From JBBKXJ01 sp037969395 (GTDB taxonomy: Bacteria > Pseudomonadota > Gammaproteobacteria > Pseudomonadales > JAUIET01): 25,113 bases of DNA. The translations under genes were made by a program, and so were the position numbers. The stretch covers positions 1 through 25,113 of the forward strand of contig JBBKXJ010000130.1 in NCBI GenBank assembly GCA_037969395.1, read 5' to 3'. Positions within the stretch are counted from its first letter, which is position 1, and each line of letters begins with the position of its first letter. Positions 16,166 through 24,217 of the stretch are shown here, one piece after another. The notes beneath the pieces were generated by a model that saw nothing but the letters and a program-made list of their open reading frames with translations, did no database searches and was not told where the DNA came from.

Positions 16166-18388
16166 ATGACAACCACCGAAACGACCGCCCCTGAAGTTGC
16201 AGCAACGAAACCGCAAACCAAGGGCAAACGTCTGCTTGAGCGCGACGAAGGACTCAAAATCACTCTGATTAGCCTGCACGGGTTGATTCGGGCCCACGAG
16301 CCCGAGCTAGGCCGTGACGCCGACACCGGCGGTCAGGTCGTCTATGTGCTGCAGCTGGCGCGTGAGTTGGCAGCGCAACCGCATGTTCGCGAAGTTGAAA
16401 TATTGACCCGCCAGATTATCTCCTCCAAAGTTGCTGACGACTACGCGCGTCTGGAAGAACCAATCAGCGACAATGCCAAGTTGGTGCGCATTCCATTTGG
16501 GCCAAAACGTTATCTGAAAAAAGAAGCGTTGTGGCCGTATATCGACCTGTTCATCGACCAAACCCTGGTGCATTTTCGCCGTACCGGCATTCCCGATATT
16601 ATTCACGGCCACTATGCCGACGCCGGCCTGGCAGGCGCGCAGCTGTCGCGGTTACTGCATGTGCCGTTTATTTTTACCGGCCATTCGCTGGGCCGCGTTA
16701 AAAAGCAGCGTTTATCGTTGGGCAGTGCCAACCCTAAAACCCTTGAGCGCAACTATAAATTCACCCAGCGCGTGGAAGCAGAAGAGACCGCTTTGGAAAC
16801 GGCGGCGATGGTCGTCACCAGCACACAGCAGGAAGTAGAGCAGCAATACGAGCTGTACGATCACTACGTGCCGGCGCGCATGGAAGTGCTGCCGCCTGGT
16901 GTCGACCTGTCGCGCTTCGCGCCGGCCGATGATCAGTGGCAGCAGCCTGCCATCGCCGCTGAGTTGAAGCGTTTTCTGCGTGAGCCCGACAAGCCGATGA
17001 TTCTTACGATGGCGCGGCTGGACGAGCGCAAGAATCTGGAGAAGCTGGTCGAGGTTTACGGTGCCAGTGAGCAGCTGCAAAAACGCGCCAACCTGGTGCT
17101 GCTAATGGGCGCAAGAGAAGATGCGCGCGAGTTGCCAAGGGCGCAGCAGCGAGTGCTCGGCTCGGTGCTTTACCAGATTGATAGATATGATTTGTATGGG
17201 CGCGTTGCTTACCCCAAAACCCATACGGCCACCGACGTGCCCAATTTGTACCGCATGGCGGCGCAGGGTAAAGGGGTGTTTATCAATCCGGCGCTGACCG
17301 AGCCGTTTGGCTTGACCCTGCTTGAAGCCGCCGCCACCGGTTTGCCGATTGTGGCGACCAACGACGGCGGGCCGCGCGACATAATTGCTAACTGCAATAA
17401 TGGTTTGCTGATAGATCCGTTAGACGGCGATGCAATAGAAAAGGCGTTGCTGCGCGTGTTAACCGAACCCGAGCAGTGGCAGAGCTGGTCGGCGGCGGGC
17501 ATTGTCGGCACCCATGAACATTACTCGTGGAGCAATCACGCCCACCGCTATTTGCGCGACCTTGACGACATACTGGAACACTCCTCGGTGCCCGCGCTGG
17601 TCAGCTCGCCGCGCGCGCGCCGCTTGCCCGAGTTTGATCGCCTGATCGTTACTGATCTGGATAACACGCTGTCCGGCGATCCCGCCGCGTTGGCCGAATT
17701 CGCGGCGCTGCTGGAAGACAACCACCATATCGGTTTTTGCATCGCGACTGGCCGGCGACTCGATAGTGCGCTGCAATTGATCGATGAATTGGGCTTGCCA
17801 CGTCCCGATGTGATCGATACCGACGCTGGCACCCAGCTGCATTACGGCGACAAACTGACCACCGACCGCAGCTGGCGCCGGCAGATCGGCTATGCCTGGA
17901 AGCCGGCTGAAATCCACGCCGTGCTGGATGACTTGCCTGGTTTTTATCTGCAGTTGGACGAGCACCAATCCGAATTCAAGATCAGCTACGAGATCGATGC
18001 CGAAGTGGCGCCAAGCGTGGCGAAGATAAAGAAACGGCTGCGCGAGGCGGGTGTGCGCGCCAACGTGGTGCTGTCGCTAAACATGTATCTCGACATTCTG
18101 CCGGTGCGCGGTGGCAGCGATATGGCCATCCGCCACTTGATGTGGAAATGGGGCTTTTCGCCTGAAAACGTGCTGGTAGCAGGCGACAGCGGCAATGATG
18201 CCGGCATGCTGCGCGGTCGTACGCTGGGCGTGGTGGTTAGCAACTACAGCCCCGAGTTGGAGAAACTGCGCAATCACCCACGCATTTATTTTGCCGAACA
18301 GCCGCACGCGCGCGGCGTAATCGAAGGCATCAATTACTATAATTTTCTCGACAATATTGTAATCCCTAATGACCAGATTGACTCCTGA
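16166..18388 (+). CDS. sps: Sucrose-phosphate synthase with C-terminal phosphatase domain
   Basis: It makes sucrose-6-phosphate from a nucleotide-glucose and fructose-6-phosphate, and its second domain may remove the phosphate to give sucrose. The GT4 part (about 25-480) begins with LISLHGLIR and GRDADTGGQVVYVLQLAREL, the sugar-nucleotide loop typical of SPS and sucrose synthase, and ends with PALTEPFGLTLLEAAATGLP, the E-x7-E donor site. The HAD domain (about 490-735) has D497 and D499 in TDLDNTLSGD, IATGRRL, and GDSGNDAGML. The 740-residue two-domain form is the bacterial/cyanobacterial type. Whether the HAD domain is active cannot be told, but its aspartates are intact. It is the first gene of the compatible-solute cluster. 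The amylosucrase start lies 20 bp inside its 3' end. Confidence 0.93.
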   Translation: MTTTETTAPEVAATKPQTKGKRLLERDEGLKITLISLHGLIRAHEPELGRDADTGGQVVYVLQLARELAAQPHVREVEILTRQIISSKVADDYARLEEPISDNAKLVRIPFGPKRYLKKEALWPYIDLFIDQTLVHFRRTGIPDIIHGHYADAGLAGAQLSRLLHVPFIFTGHSLGRVKKQRLSLGSANPKTLERNYKFTQRVEAEETALETAAMVVTSTQQEVEQQYELYDHYVPARMEVLPPGVDLSRFAPADDQWQQPAIAAELKRFLREPDKPMILTMARLDERKNLEKLVEVYGASEQLQKRANLVLLMGAREDARELPRAQQRVLGSVLYQIDRYDLYGRVAYPKTHTATDVPNLYRMAAQGKGVFINPALTEPFGLTLLEAAATGLPIVATNDGGPRDIIANCNNGLLIDPLDGDAIEKALLRVLTEPEQWQSWSAAGIVGTHEHYSWSNHAHRYLRDLDDILEHSSVPALVSSPRARRLPEFDRLIVTDLDNTLSGDPAALAEFAALLEDNHHIGFCIATGRRLDSALQLIDELGLPRPDVIDTDAGTQLHYGDKLTTDRSWRRQIGYAWKPAEIHAVLDDLPGFYLQLDEHQSEFKISYEIDAEVAPSVAKIKKRLREAGVRANVVLSLNMYLDILPVRGGSDMAIRHLMWKWGFSPENVLVAGDSGNDAGMLRGRTLGVVVSNYSPELEKLRNHPRIYFAEQPHARGVIEGINYYNFLDNIVIPNDQIDS

Positions 18389-20375
18389 CACGCTTTACCA
18401 CGGCGCCATAGCTTCGCCCTTGAATGCCGCGTTTTATGAGGCTGACCTGTCGCTGCAGCGACTAGTGCCGCGCCTGCACGTGTTTTGGGAACAGCAGCAG
18501 GTAAAAGAAGAGTTGCGGCACGAATTTGAACTACGCTTGCAGGAACACTGGCGCGAGTTGTTCGGCTTGCTGTTCGACTTATACGGTTCGCGCTACGACT
18601 TTTTTTATCACCTCGAGCAAATACTGCTGACCGCCGCCTCCGCCTGGACTAATCGACCGGCAGAACTGCGCGACCTGGACCGACAGCGAGTTAACGAGCC
18701 CGACTGGTTTGCTTCAGAAAAAGTTGTAGGCGGCGCTTTGTACGTCGATCTGTTCAGCGAGAATCTCGGCAAGTTGCGTGATTCCATCGACTACTTCAAA
18801 CAACTGGGTTTAACCTATCTGCATTTGATGCCGCTGTTTGCCGTGCGCCCCGGTAACAATGACGGCGGCTATGCGATCAGCAATTATCGCAGCGTTGATC
18901 CCAGACTGGGAACGATTGAAGATTTACGCGCCCTGGCTGCAGAGCTGCGTGCAGCCGGCATCATGCTGGTACTGGACTTCGTATTCAATCACACGTCGGA
19001 CGATCACGACTGGGCCCAGCGGGCACAAGCCGGCGATTTAGAATATCAACATTATTTTTATATCTTCCAAAATCGGGATTTGCCAGATCAGTATGAACGC
19101 ACGTTACGAGAGATTTTCCCTACCGTGCGCCGCGGTAACTTCACCTGGCACGACGGCATGCAGCAGTGGGTGTGGACCACTTTCAACAGTTTTCAGTGGG
19201 ACTTAAACTACACCAACCCGGCCGTGTTTCGCGCCATGCTGGAGGAAATGTTTTTCATTGCCGACACCGGCGTCGATATTCTGCGACTGGATGCGGTCGC
19301 TTTCGTGTGGAAACAAATGGGCACCAGCTGTGAGAATTTGCCGCAGGCGCATAAGCTGATTCAGGCGTTTAACCGCTTGACGCGTATTGCCACGCCAAGC
19401 TTGTTGTTCAAGTCTGAAGCGATTGTGCACCCTGATGAAGTAGTCAAATATATCAGCGAGAGAGAATGCCAGATATCCTATAACCCAACGCTGATGGCGC
19501 TGCTGTGGGAGTCGCTGGCCACGCGTTCGGTGCGTTTGCTGACGCGTTCACTTAGCCATCGACATCAACTGCCGGCGAACACAGCCTGGGTTAACTACCT
19601 GCGCTGCCACGATGATATCGGCTGGTCGTTTGACGACGCGGACGCGGCAGCGTTGGGAATCAACGCCTTTGATCACCGCCAGTTTCTGAACCGCTTTTAC
19701 TCTGGCCAATTCGAGGGATCGTTCGCTCGCGGTGTGCCGTTCCAGGAAAATACCGAGACCGGCGACATGCGTATCGCCGGCACTCTGGCGTCGCTGGCAG
19801 GGCTTGAGCAGGCAATCGAAACCGGTGATGAACAGGAAAAGGAGTTGTCGATTCGGCGCATGCTGCTGCTGCAGGGCATCGCCCTCAGTATTGGTGGCAT
19901 CCCATTGCTGTACCTGGGCGAAGAGTGGGGCATGCTGAATGACTACGATTTTGTGAAAGATCCCGCCAAGGCCGGCGACACACGCTGGATCCATCGGCCA
20001 AAAATGAAGTGGGAGTTTTTGCAGGACCTGGACGACAGCATAGAATCAGACGGCGGGTCAATACGGCGACGCATCTTCCGCTCGCTGCAGAAGTTGATTG
20101 ACGTACGCAAGTCGCTGCCCGCGCTGGCAGGACAGGACATGGAGCTGGTGCAAACCAACAATCACCATTTGCTGAGTTTCGTGCGTTTGTACGACAGTCA
20201 CCGCTTGATCGTAATAGCGAATTTTTCCGAGCATCCACAAACGCTGGATGGCAATCGCCTGCGAACCGTTGGCCTCGGCCGCTTCTTTGACGACACTATT
20301 ACCGGCCGGCAGTTCGCGACCAGCGACAGCATTGTATTAGCTCCCTATGAGATATTGTGGCTGTCGCGTGCGTGA
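18369..20375 (+). CDS. Amylosucrase (GH13_4)
   Basis: Amylosucrase takes glucose from sucrose and adds it to an alpha-1,4-glucan, releasing fructose, without needing a sugar nucleotide. The 668 residues have the amylosucrase helical N-domain (about 1-100) and a GH13 barrel with VDLFSENLGKL, LMPLFAVRPGNNDGGYAIS, LDFVFNHTSDDH, nucleophile D308 (DILRLDAVAF), acid/base E350 (LFKSEAIVHP) and D415 (RCHDDIGW), in amylosucrase-specific contexts. Length is close to known amylosucrases (about 630-650). The ATG lies within the last codons of the sucrose-phosphate synthase gene with no good ribosome site, so translation is probably coupled. Hydrolase or isomerase side activity is common in the family. 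Its placement suggests it drains sucrose to glycogen-like glucan. Confidence 0.92.
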   Translation: MTRLTPDTLYHGAIASPLNAAFYEADLSLQRLVPRLHVFWEQQQVKEELRHEFELRLQEHWRELFGLLFDLYGSRYDFFYHLEQILLTAASAWTNRPAELRDLDRQRVNEPDWFASEKVVGGALYVDLFSENLGKLRDSIDYFKQLGLTYLHLMPLFAVRPGNNDGGYAISNYRSVDPRLGTIEDLRALAAELRAAGIMLVLDFVFNHTSDDHDWAQRAQAGDLEYQHYFYIFQNRDLPDQYERTLREIFPTVRRGNFTWHDGMQQWVWTTFNSFQWDLNYTNPAVFRAMLEEMFFIADTGVDILRLDAVAFVWKQMGTSCENLPQAHKLIQAFNRLTRIATPSLLFKSEAIVHPDEVVKYISERECQISYNPTLMALLWESLATRSVRLLTRSLSHRHQLPANTAWVNYLRCHDDIGWSFDDADAAALGINAFDHRQFLNRFYSGQFEGSFARGVPFQENTETGDMRIAGTLASLAGLEQAIETGDEQEKELSIRRMLLLQGIALSIGGIPLLYLGEEWGMLNDYDFVKDPAKAGDTRWIHRPKMKWEFLQDLDDSIESDGGSIRRRIFRSLQKLIDVRKSLPALAGQDMELVQTNNHHLLSFVRLYDSHRLIVIANFSEHPQTLDGNRLRTVGLGRFFDDTITGRQFATSDSIVLAPYEILWLSRA

Positions 20376-20394
20376 ATAAAATCATTGCTGACGT

Positions 20395-20418
20395 GGGACT
20401 ATTACCAATAATAGTCCC
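20395..20418 (+). terminator. 10-bp perfect hairpin after the amylosucrase gene
   Basis: gggactatta (20395-20404) pairs with taatagtccc (20409-20418) around a ccaa loop, 19 bases past the amylosucrase stop. No U tract follows (gtcattaaat). It is either a weak terminator or a 3'-end stabilising hairpin separating the sucrose genes from the next group. Confidence 0.55.
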
Positions 20419-20564
20419 GTCATTAAATGGTAACATCACTCCTGTAATGTCTCACCTGCGACCCAGCTTAGTGCGATCCGCACCAAAATAAGGCAATAAT
20501 TTTCGTATCTACCAGCCCGATCGAGTGTTTCTCGCGAAAACGCTCGGCACGGTCCTTGCTGGTG

Positions 20565-20603
20565 TTAAATGCTGGAGTTAAGTGCTGGAGTTAAGTGCTG
20601 CCA
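20565..20603. repeat. Three tandem 13-bp units in the leader of the HAD-PlsC gene
   Basis: Units 20565-20577 (ttaaatgctggag), 20578-20590 (ttaagtgctggag) and 20591-20603 (ttaagtgctgcca) are directly repeated with one to two changes, about 70-105 bp before the start codon. They could be stacked binding sites or replication slippage. Confidence 0.7.
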
Positions 20604-20670
20604 CTGCAGCACGCCACAGTTGTCGGTTGCAATGAGTGTAACTTAGTCAATTCGATTTTCAGGACAAACC

Positions 20671-22101
20671 ATGAGCATGGACCATAGCTTTAGCAGCTAC
20701 CTCAACCAACTCGAAAATTCTGACCCGGCTCCCGGCAGGCTGGCCATGTTCGATCTCGACCGGACGCTGGTCGCTGGTTATTCATTTCATGCCTTTATCT
20801 TCGAGCGCGCTCGACAAGGGCTGGTCACCACCCGGGGACTGGCAGGGCATTTACGCCAATTTGTCGAGTACGGCTTACAGCGAATAGAGTTTAACCAATT
20901 GCTGCAGCAAGTGGCCGTAGATATGCAGGGCATGGCAACGGCAGAGGTTATGGATTTCGCCCGGCAAGTGTTTAAAAAACACCTGCAGGCATCCCTTTAC
21001 CGGGAGGCGCGTCAGCTGGTCGAAGCGCATCGGCGGCTTGGGCACAGGCTGGTGATGGTGACATCGGCGACCCGTTTTCAGGCGCAACCAGTGGCTGATT
21101 TTCTGGGCTTTGACGATGTCTTTTGTACCGAACTGGGCGCACGTGGCGGCCGCCTTACCGGTAGGCTGCGCGGTAAACCGTGCTTCGGTGAAGGTAAGGC
21201 CAACGCCGGCCGCCGAGTCGCGCGCCGTAACGGACAGTCGTTACGTGATGCCTGGTTCTATACTGATTCGGCCGACGACCTCGCGCTGCTCGATATTGTT
21301 GGCCAGCCGGTGGTGGTCAACGCCCAGCCGCAACTCGCAACGCTGGCGTCTGAAAGAGATTGGCCGACGTTAAAATTTCACTCGCGCCGCGCTTTGAACG
21401 TTGAAGGCGCAATCCGCTCCAGCATGGTGTGCCAGGGTTTAATCGGTTCGGCGGTCGCCGGGGCAGCCACCTATGCTCGCACCTTGTCGCCAGTGCAGGC
21501 GCGCAACCGCATGACGTCAATGCTGGGCGATATGTGCTCAGCGTTTGCGGGGCTGGAACTTGAGGTCGATGGTTGGCAATTTCTCGAAGCCGCACGCCCT
21601 GCGGTATTCATCTTCAATCATCAAAGCTATATGGACGCGGTCATACTGGCGCAATTGCTGCGCCACGATGTAACGGCTTTTTGTAAGCAGGAGCTGTGGA
21701 ACAACCCGGTCATTGGCCCCTATATGCGCGCCAGTGGCGCAATTTTTGTTGATCGTCATAACCCGGCAGCGGCGCGTGCCCATATGCGCTCGGCGGCCGA
21801 CGTGATTCGCGCCGGCCGTTCGGTAGCGATAGCGCCGGAAGGCACGCGCAGCAGTACCGAAGCACTCGGTCCCTTCGAGCGCGGCGCGTTTGTGCTGGCG
21901 CGCAAGATGGAAGTACCGATCGTGCCGGTGGTGCTGCACAACAGCGGGGATATATTGCCGAAGGGCAAGTTCTGCATTAACCCGGCAACGGTAAGGGTCA
22001 CGGTGTTGCCGCCGGCTAATTTACATGGTTGCTCACGACAGGATTTTATGGCGCGTATTGGTGGTCTGGAACAGAATTATCGCGACGCCCTGGTGGGATA
22101 G
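20671..22101 (+). CDS. HAD-IB phosphatase / PlsC-type acyltransferase fusion
   Basis: This two-domain lipid enzyme has an N-terminal SerB-like HAD domain (about 20-230) with nucleophile D28 and D30 (MFDLDRTLV), VMVTSATRF and YTDSADDLALL. Its C-terminal 1-acylglycerol-3-phosphate acyltransferase domain (about 270-476) has H317 and D322 in NHQSYMD (HX4D), the FVDRHN block, APEGTRS and PIVPVVL. Known relatives are annotated as HAD-IB/lysophosphatidate acyltransferase fusions that may combine acylation and dephosphorylation in phospholipid synthesis or recycling. AGGA lies 6 nt before the ATG. It sits between sucrose and glucosylglycerate genes on the same strand. A link to osmotic membrane remodelling is only inference. 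The HAD substrate is not known; there is no clear transmembrane segment. Confidence 0.9.
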   Translation: MSMDHSFSSYLNQLENSDPAPGRLAMFDLDRTLVAGYSFHAFIFERARQGLVTTRGLAGHLRQFVEYGLQRIEFNQLLQQVAVDMQGMATAEVMDFARQVFKKHLQASLYREARQLVEAHRRLGHRLVMVTSATRFQAQPVADFLGFDDVFCTELGARGGRLTGRLRGKPCFGEGKANAGRRVARRNGQSLRDAWFYTDSADDLALLDIVGQPVVVNAQPQLATLASERDWPTLKFHSRRALNVEGAIRSSMVCQGLIGSAVAGAATYARTLSPVQARNRMTSMLGDMCSAFAGLELEVDGWQFLEAARPAVFIFNHQSYMDAVILAQLLRHDVTAFCKQELWNNPVIGPYMRASGAIFVDRHNPAAARAHMRSAADVIRAGRSVAIAPEGTRSSTEALGPFERGAFVLARKMEVPIVPVVLHNSGDILPKGKFCINPATVRVTVLPPANLHGCSRQDFMARIGGLEQNYRDALVG

Positions 22102-22162
22102 CAGAACGCTATGCGGATGCAGCGTCGCTTTTCAGCAACAGCCCTGGTAACACGAATTCGCT

Positions 22163-22969
22163 ATGCATGAAGAGGACAACATTCTACCGCTAATTTTTAC
22201 CGACCTCGATGGCACACTGTTGAATCACAGCGACTACAGCTTCGCTGCAGCTCAGTCTGCGCTTGACCTGATCAAACAAAGTGGCATACCGCTGATTATC
22301 AATTCGAGTAAAACTGCCAGTGAGATATTTTCCATCCAGCAGTCGCTCGGTATCCGTCACCCCTTTATCTGTGAGAATGGCGCAGCGGTATATTTGCCCG
22401 CTGACGCCGCCGAGGGTTGGCAGTGTGAGGCTTTTTCAAGGCCGCGTGAGCATTGCCTGGCTACCCTGCAGCAGCTGCGTGACGATTTCGGTTTCCGCTT
22501 TACCGGCTTCAACGATTGCAGCGTAACGGAAATTATGCAACTGACGGGGCTGCCCCGCGACAACGCCAGCCAGGCAATGCAACGCGGGTTTACCGAGCCA
22601 ATACTGTGGCAGGACAGCGCCGCAAGATGGCTGCAGTTTCAACAGCAGTTGCAGGCCAGCAAATTGAGTTTTCTGCAAGGGGGGCGGTTCGTGTGCATTA
22701 TGGCAGACACGGCAATTAGCAAGGGCCAGGCGATGGCATGGCTGACCCGGCGTTATCGCAACCAGGCAAAAGTGATCACCATCGCACTTGGGGACAGCCC
22801 CAACGATCAGGCAATGCTTAACGCCGCCGATATCGCCGTGGTAATTCAGTCAGAACATGCGAACGCCGTGCAACTCGACCGACCGCAAAGAATTTTACGC
22901 ACATCACAGCCGGGAGCGCAGGGTTGGCAGTGGGCCATAGACAAACTGTTGCCGCTTATTCAAGCCTGA
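22163..22969 (+). CDS. Mannosyl/glucosyl-3-phosphoglycerate phosphatase (HAD-IIB, MPGP family)
   Basis: It removes the phosphate from a glycosyl-3-phosphoglycerate to give glucosylglycerate or mannosylglycerate. The 268 residues show all HAD-IIB motifs: D14 and D16 in TDLDGTLL, the NSSKTASEI block, the HPFICENGAAVYLP signature of the MPGP family, lysine in ISKGQAMAW and GDSPNDQAML. The family name refers to the mannosyl substrate, but the synthase next door is GT81-like, which favours the glucosyl form. It lies 61 nt after the lipid-enzyme gene and 15 nt before the synthase gene. The ribosome site is weak. Confidence 0.88.
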   Translation: MHEEDNILPLIFTDLDGTLLNHSDYSFAAAQSALDLIKQSGIPLIINSSKTASEIFSIQQSLGIRHPFICENGAAVYLPADAAEGWQCEAFSRPREHCLATLQQLRDDFGFRFTGFNDCSVTEIMQLTGLPRDNASQAMQRGFTEPILWQDSAARWLQFQQQLQASKLSFLQGGRFVCIMADTAISKGQAMAWLTRRYRNQAKVITIALGDSPNDQAMLNAADIAVVIQSEHANAVQLDRPQRILRTSQPGAQGWQWAIDKLLPLIQA

Positions 22970-22984
22970 CTACAGGAGTGACCG

Positions 22985-24208
22985 ATGGCTGATTTCCATC
23001 AAAACGGCATGATTACCACGCTGCACAACTTATCCCGGCGTTCTGTTCAAGCGTTGGAAGAGGAGCTGTTGGCATTTCAGGTCGCGCGGCCGATGTCGCT
23101 GGTGCTGCCATCTTTATACTCGGAATTGTCGACGCCGGCGCTGGCCAATATCGTCGCCGAGGTGGCGCAGGTGCCCTACCTGAACGAAGTTGTGATCGGC
23201 CTGGATCGTGCTGATCGCGAACAGTACCGGCATGCCTTGCGGTATTTTGCCGAGTTACCGCAGCATCATCGGGTGCTGTGGCATGACGGCCCGCGCCTGA
23301 TGGCGATTGACGCACAGCTGAAAGACCTGGGCCTGGCACCAACCCACATGGGTAAGGGGCGAAACGTATGGTATTGCTGCGGCTATGTGCTCGCCACCGG
23401 CAGGGGGGAGTCGGTTGCCTTGCATGATTGCGATATCGTGACCTATAGCCGCGAGCTGCTGGCCCGATTGATCTATCCGGTCGCCAACCCAAATTTTAAT
23501 TACGAGTTTTGTAAGGGCTATTACGCCCGAGTCAACAACGACAAAATGGGCGGTCGCGTTAGTCGACTGTTCGTTACCCCATTGCTGCGCTCGCTTAAAA
23601 AGGTATGCGGCCCCAGTGACTTTCTCGACTTCCTCGACAGCTTTCGATACCCGCTGGCGGGAGAGTTTTCCATGCGTGTCGATGTCATCAATGACTTGCA
23701 TATTCCCAGTGATTGGGGGCTTGAGATCGGCGTGCTGTCGGAAATGAAGCGCAACTATGCCACTAACCGCTTGTGTCAGGTTGATATTGCCGACGTCTAC
23801 GATCACAAGCACCAGGATTTGTCACTGGAGGATGCCGCGCAGGGTTTATCGAAGATGAGTACCGATATCGCCAAAGCAATTTTGCGTAAGTTAGCAACTA
23901 ATGGCGAAGTATTCTCGACCGAGAAAATCCGCACTATTAAAGCAACGTATTACCGTGTCGCGTTGGATTTTATCGAAACCTACCACAACGACGCCATGCT
24001 TAATGGGCTGCGCTACGACCGCCATGGCGAGGAGCAGGCCGTGGAATTGTTCGCGCAAAACATTATGCTGGCGGGCGATTACTTTTTGGAGAATCCAATG
24101 GATAAGCCATTCATCCCCAGTTGGAACCGCGTACTTAGCGCCATTCCGGATATTCTCGAGCAACTGAAAGTGGCGGTCGAAGAGGATAATCATGATTATG
24201 CTGCTTGA
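22985..24208 (+). CDS. GT81-like glucosyl-3-phosphoglycerate synthase
   Basis: This GT-A glycosyltransferase is predicted to join glucose from a nucleotide sugar to 3-phosphoglycerate, the first step to glucosylglycerate. The 407 residues show a GT-A opening (PMSLVLPSLYSEL), the metal-binding HDCDIVTY (D148, D150), the MGKGRNVWYCCGYVL segment that in this family includes the donor site, and IPSDWGLEIGVLSEM further on. There is no signal or membrane segment, so it is cytoplasmic. A strong CAGGAG lies 6 nt before the ATG. The phosphatase precedes it by 15 nt and the phosphorylase follows by 9 nt, a tight operon for making and breaking one solute. A mannosyl-transferring relative cannot be excluded by eye. 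Confidence 0.85.
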   Translation: MADFHQNGMITTLHNLSRRSVQALEEELLAFQVARPMSLVLPSLYSELSTPALANIVAEVAQVPYLNEVVIGLDRADREQYRHALRYFAELPQHHRVLWHDGPRLMAIDAQLKDLGLAPTHMGKGRNVWYCCGYVLATGRGESVALHDCDIVTYSRELLARLIYPVANPNFNYEFCKGYYARVNNDKMGGRVSRLFVTPLLRSLKKVCGPSDFLDFLDSFRYPLAGEFSMRVDVINDLHIPSDWGLEIGVLSEMKRNYATNRLCQVDIADVYDHKHQDLSLEDAAQGLSKMSTDIAKAILRKLATNGEVFSTEKIRTIKATYYRVALDFIETYHNDAMLNGLRYDRHGEEQAVELFAQNIMLAGDYFLENPMDKPFIPSWNRVLSAIPDILEQLKVAVEEDNHDYAA

Positions 24209-24217
24209 GATCTTACT

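Noticed and set aside
20641..20650. Ten bases (acttagtcaa) shared with the arm of the palindrome at 11-20
   Set aside because: A ten-base match is expected many times by chance in 25 kb, and no second arm or flanking similarity is present.
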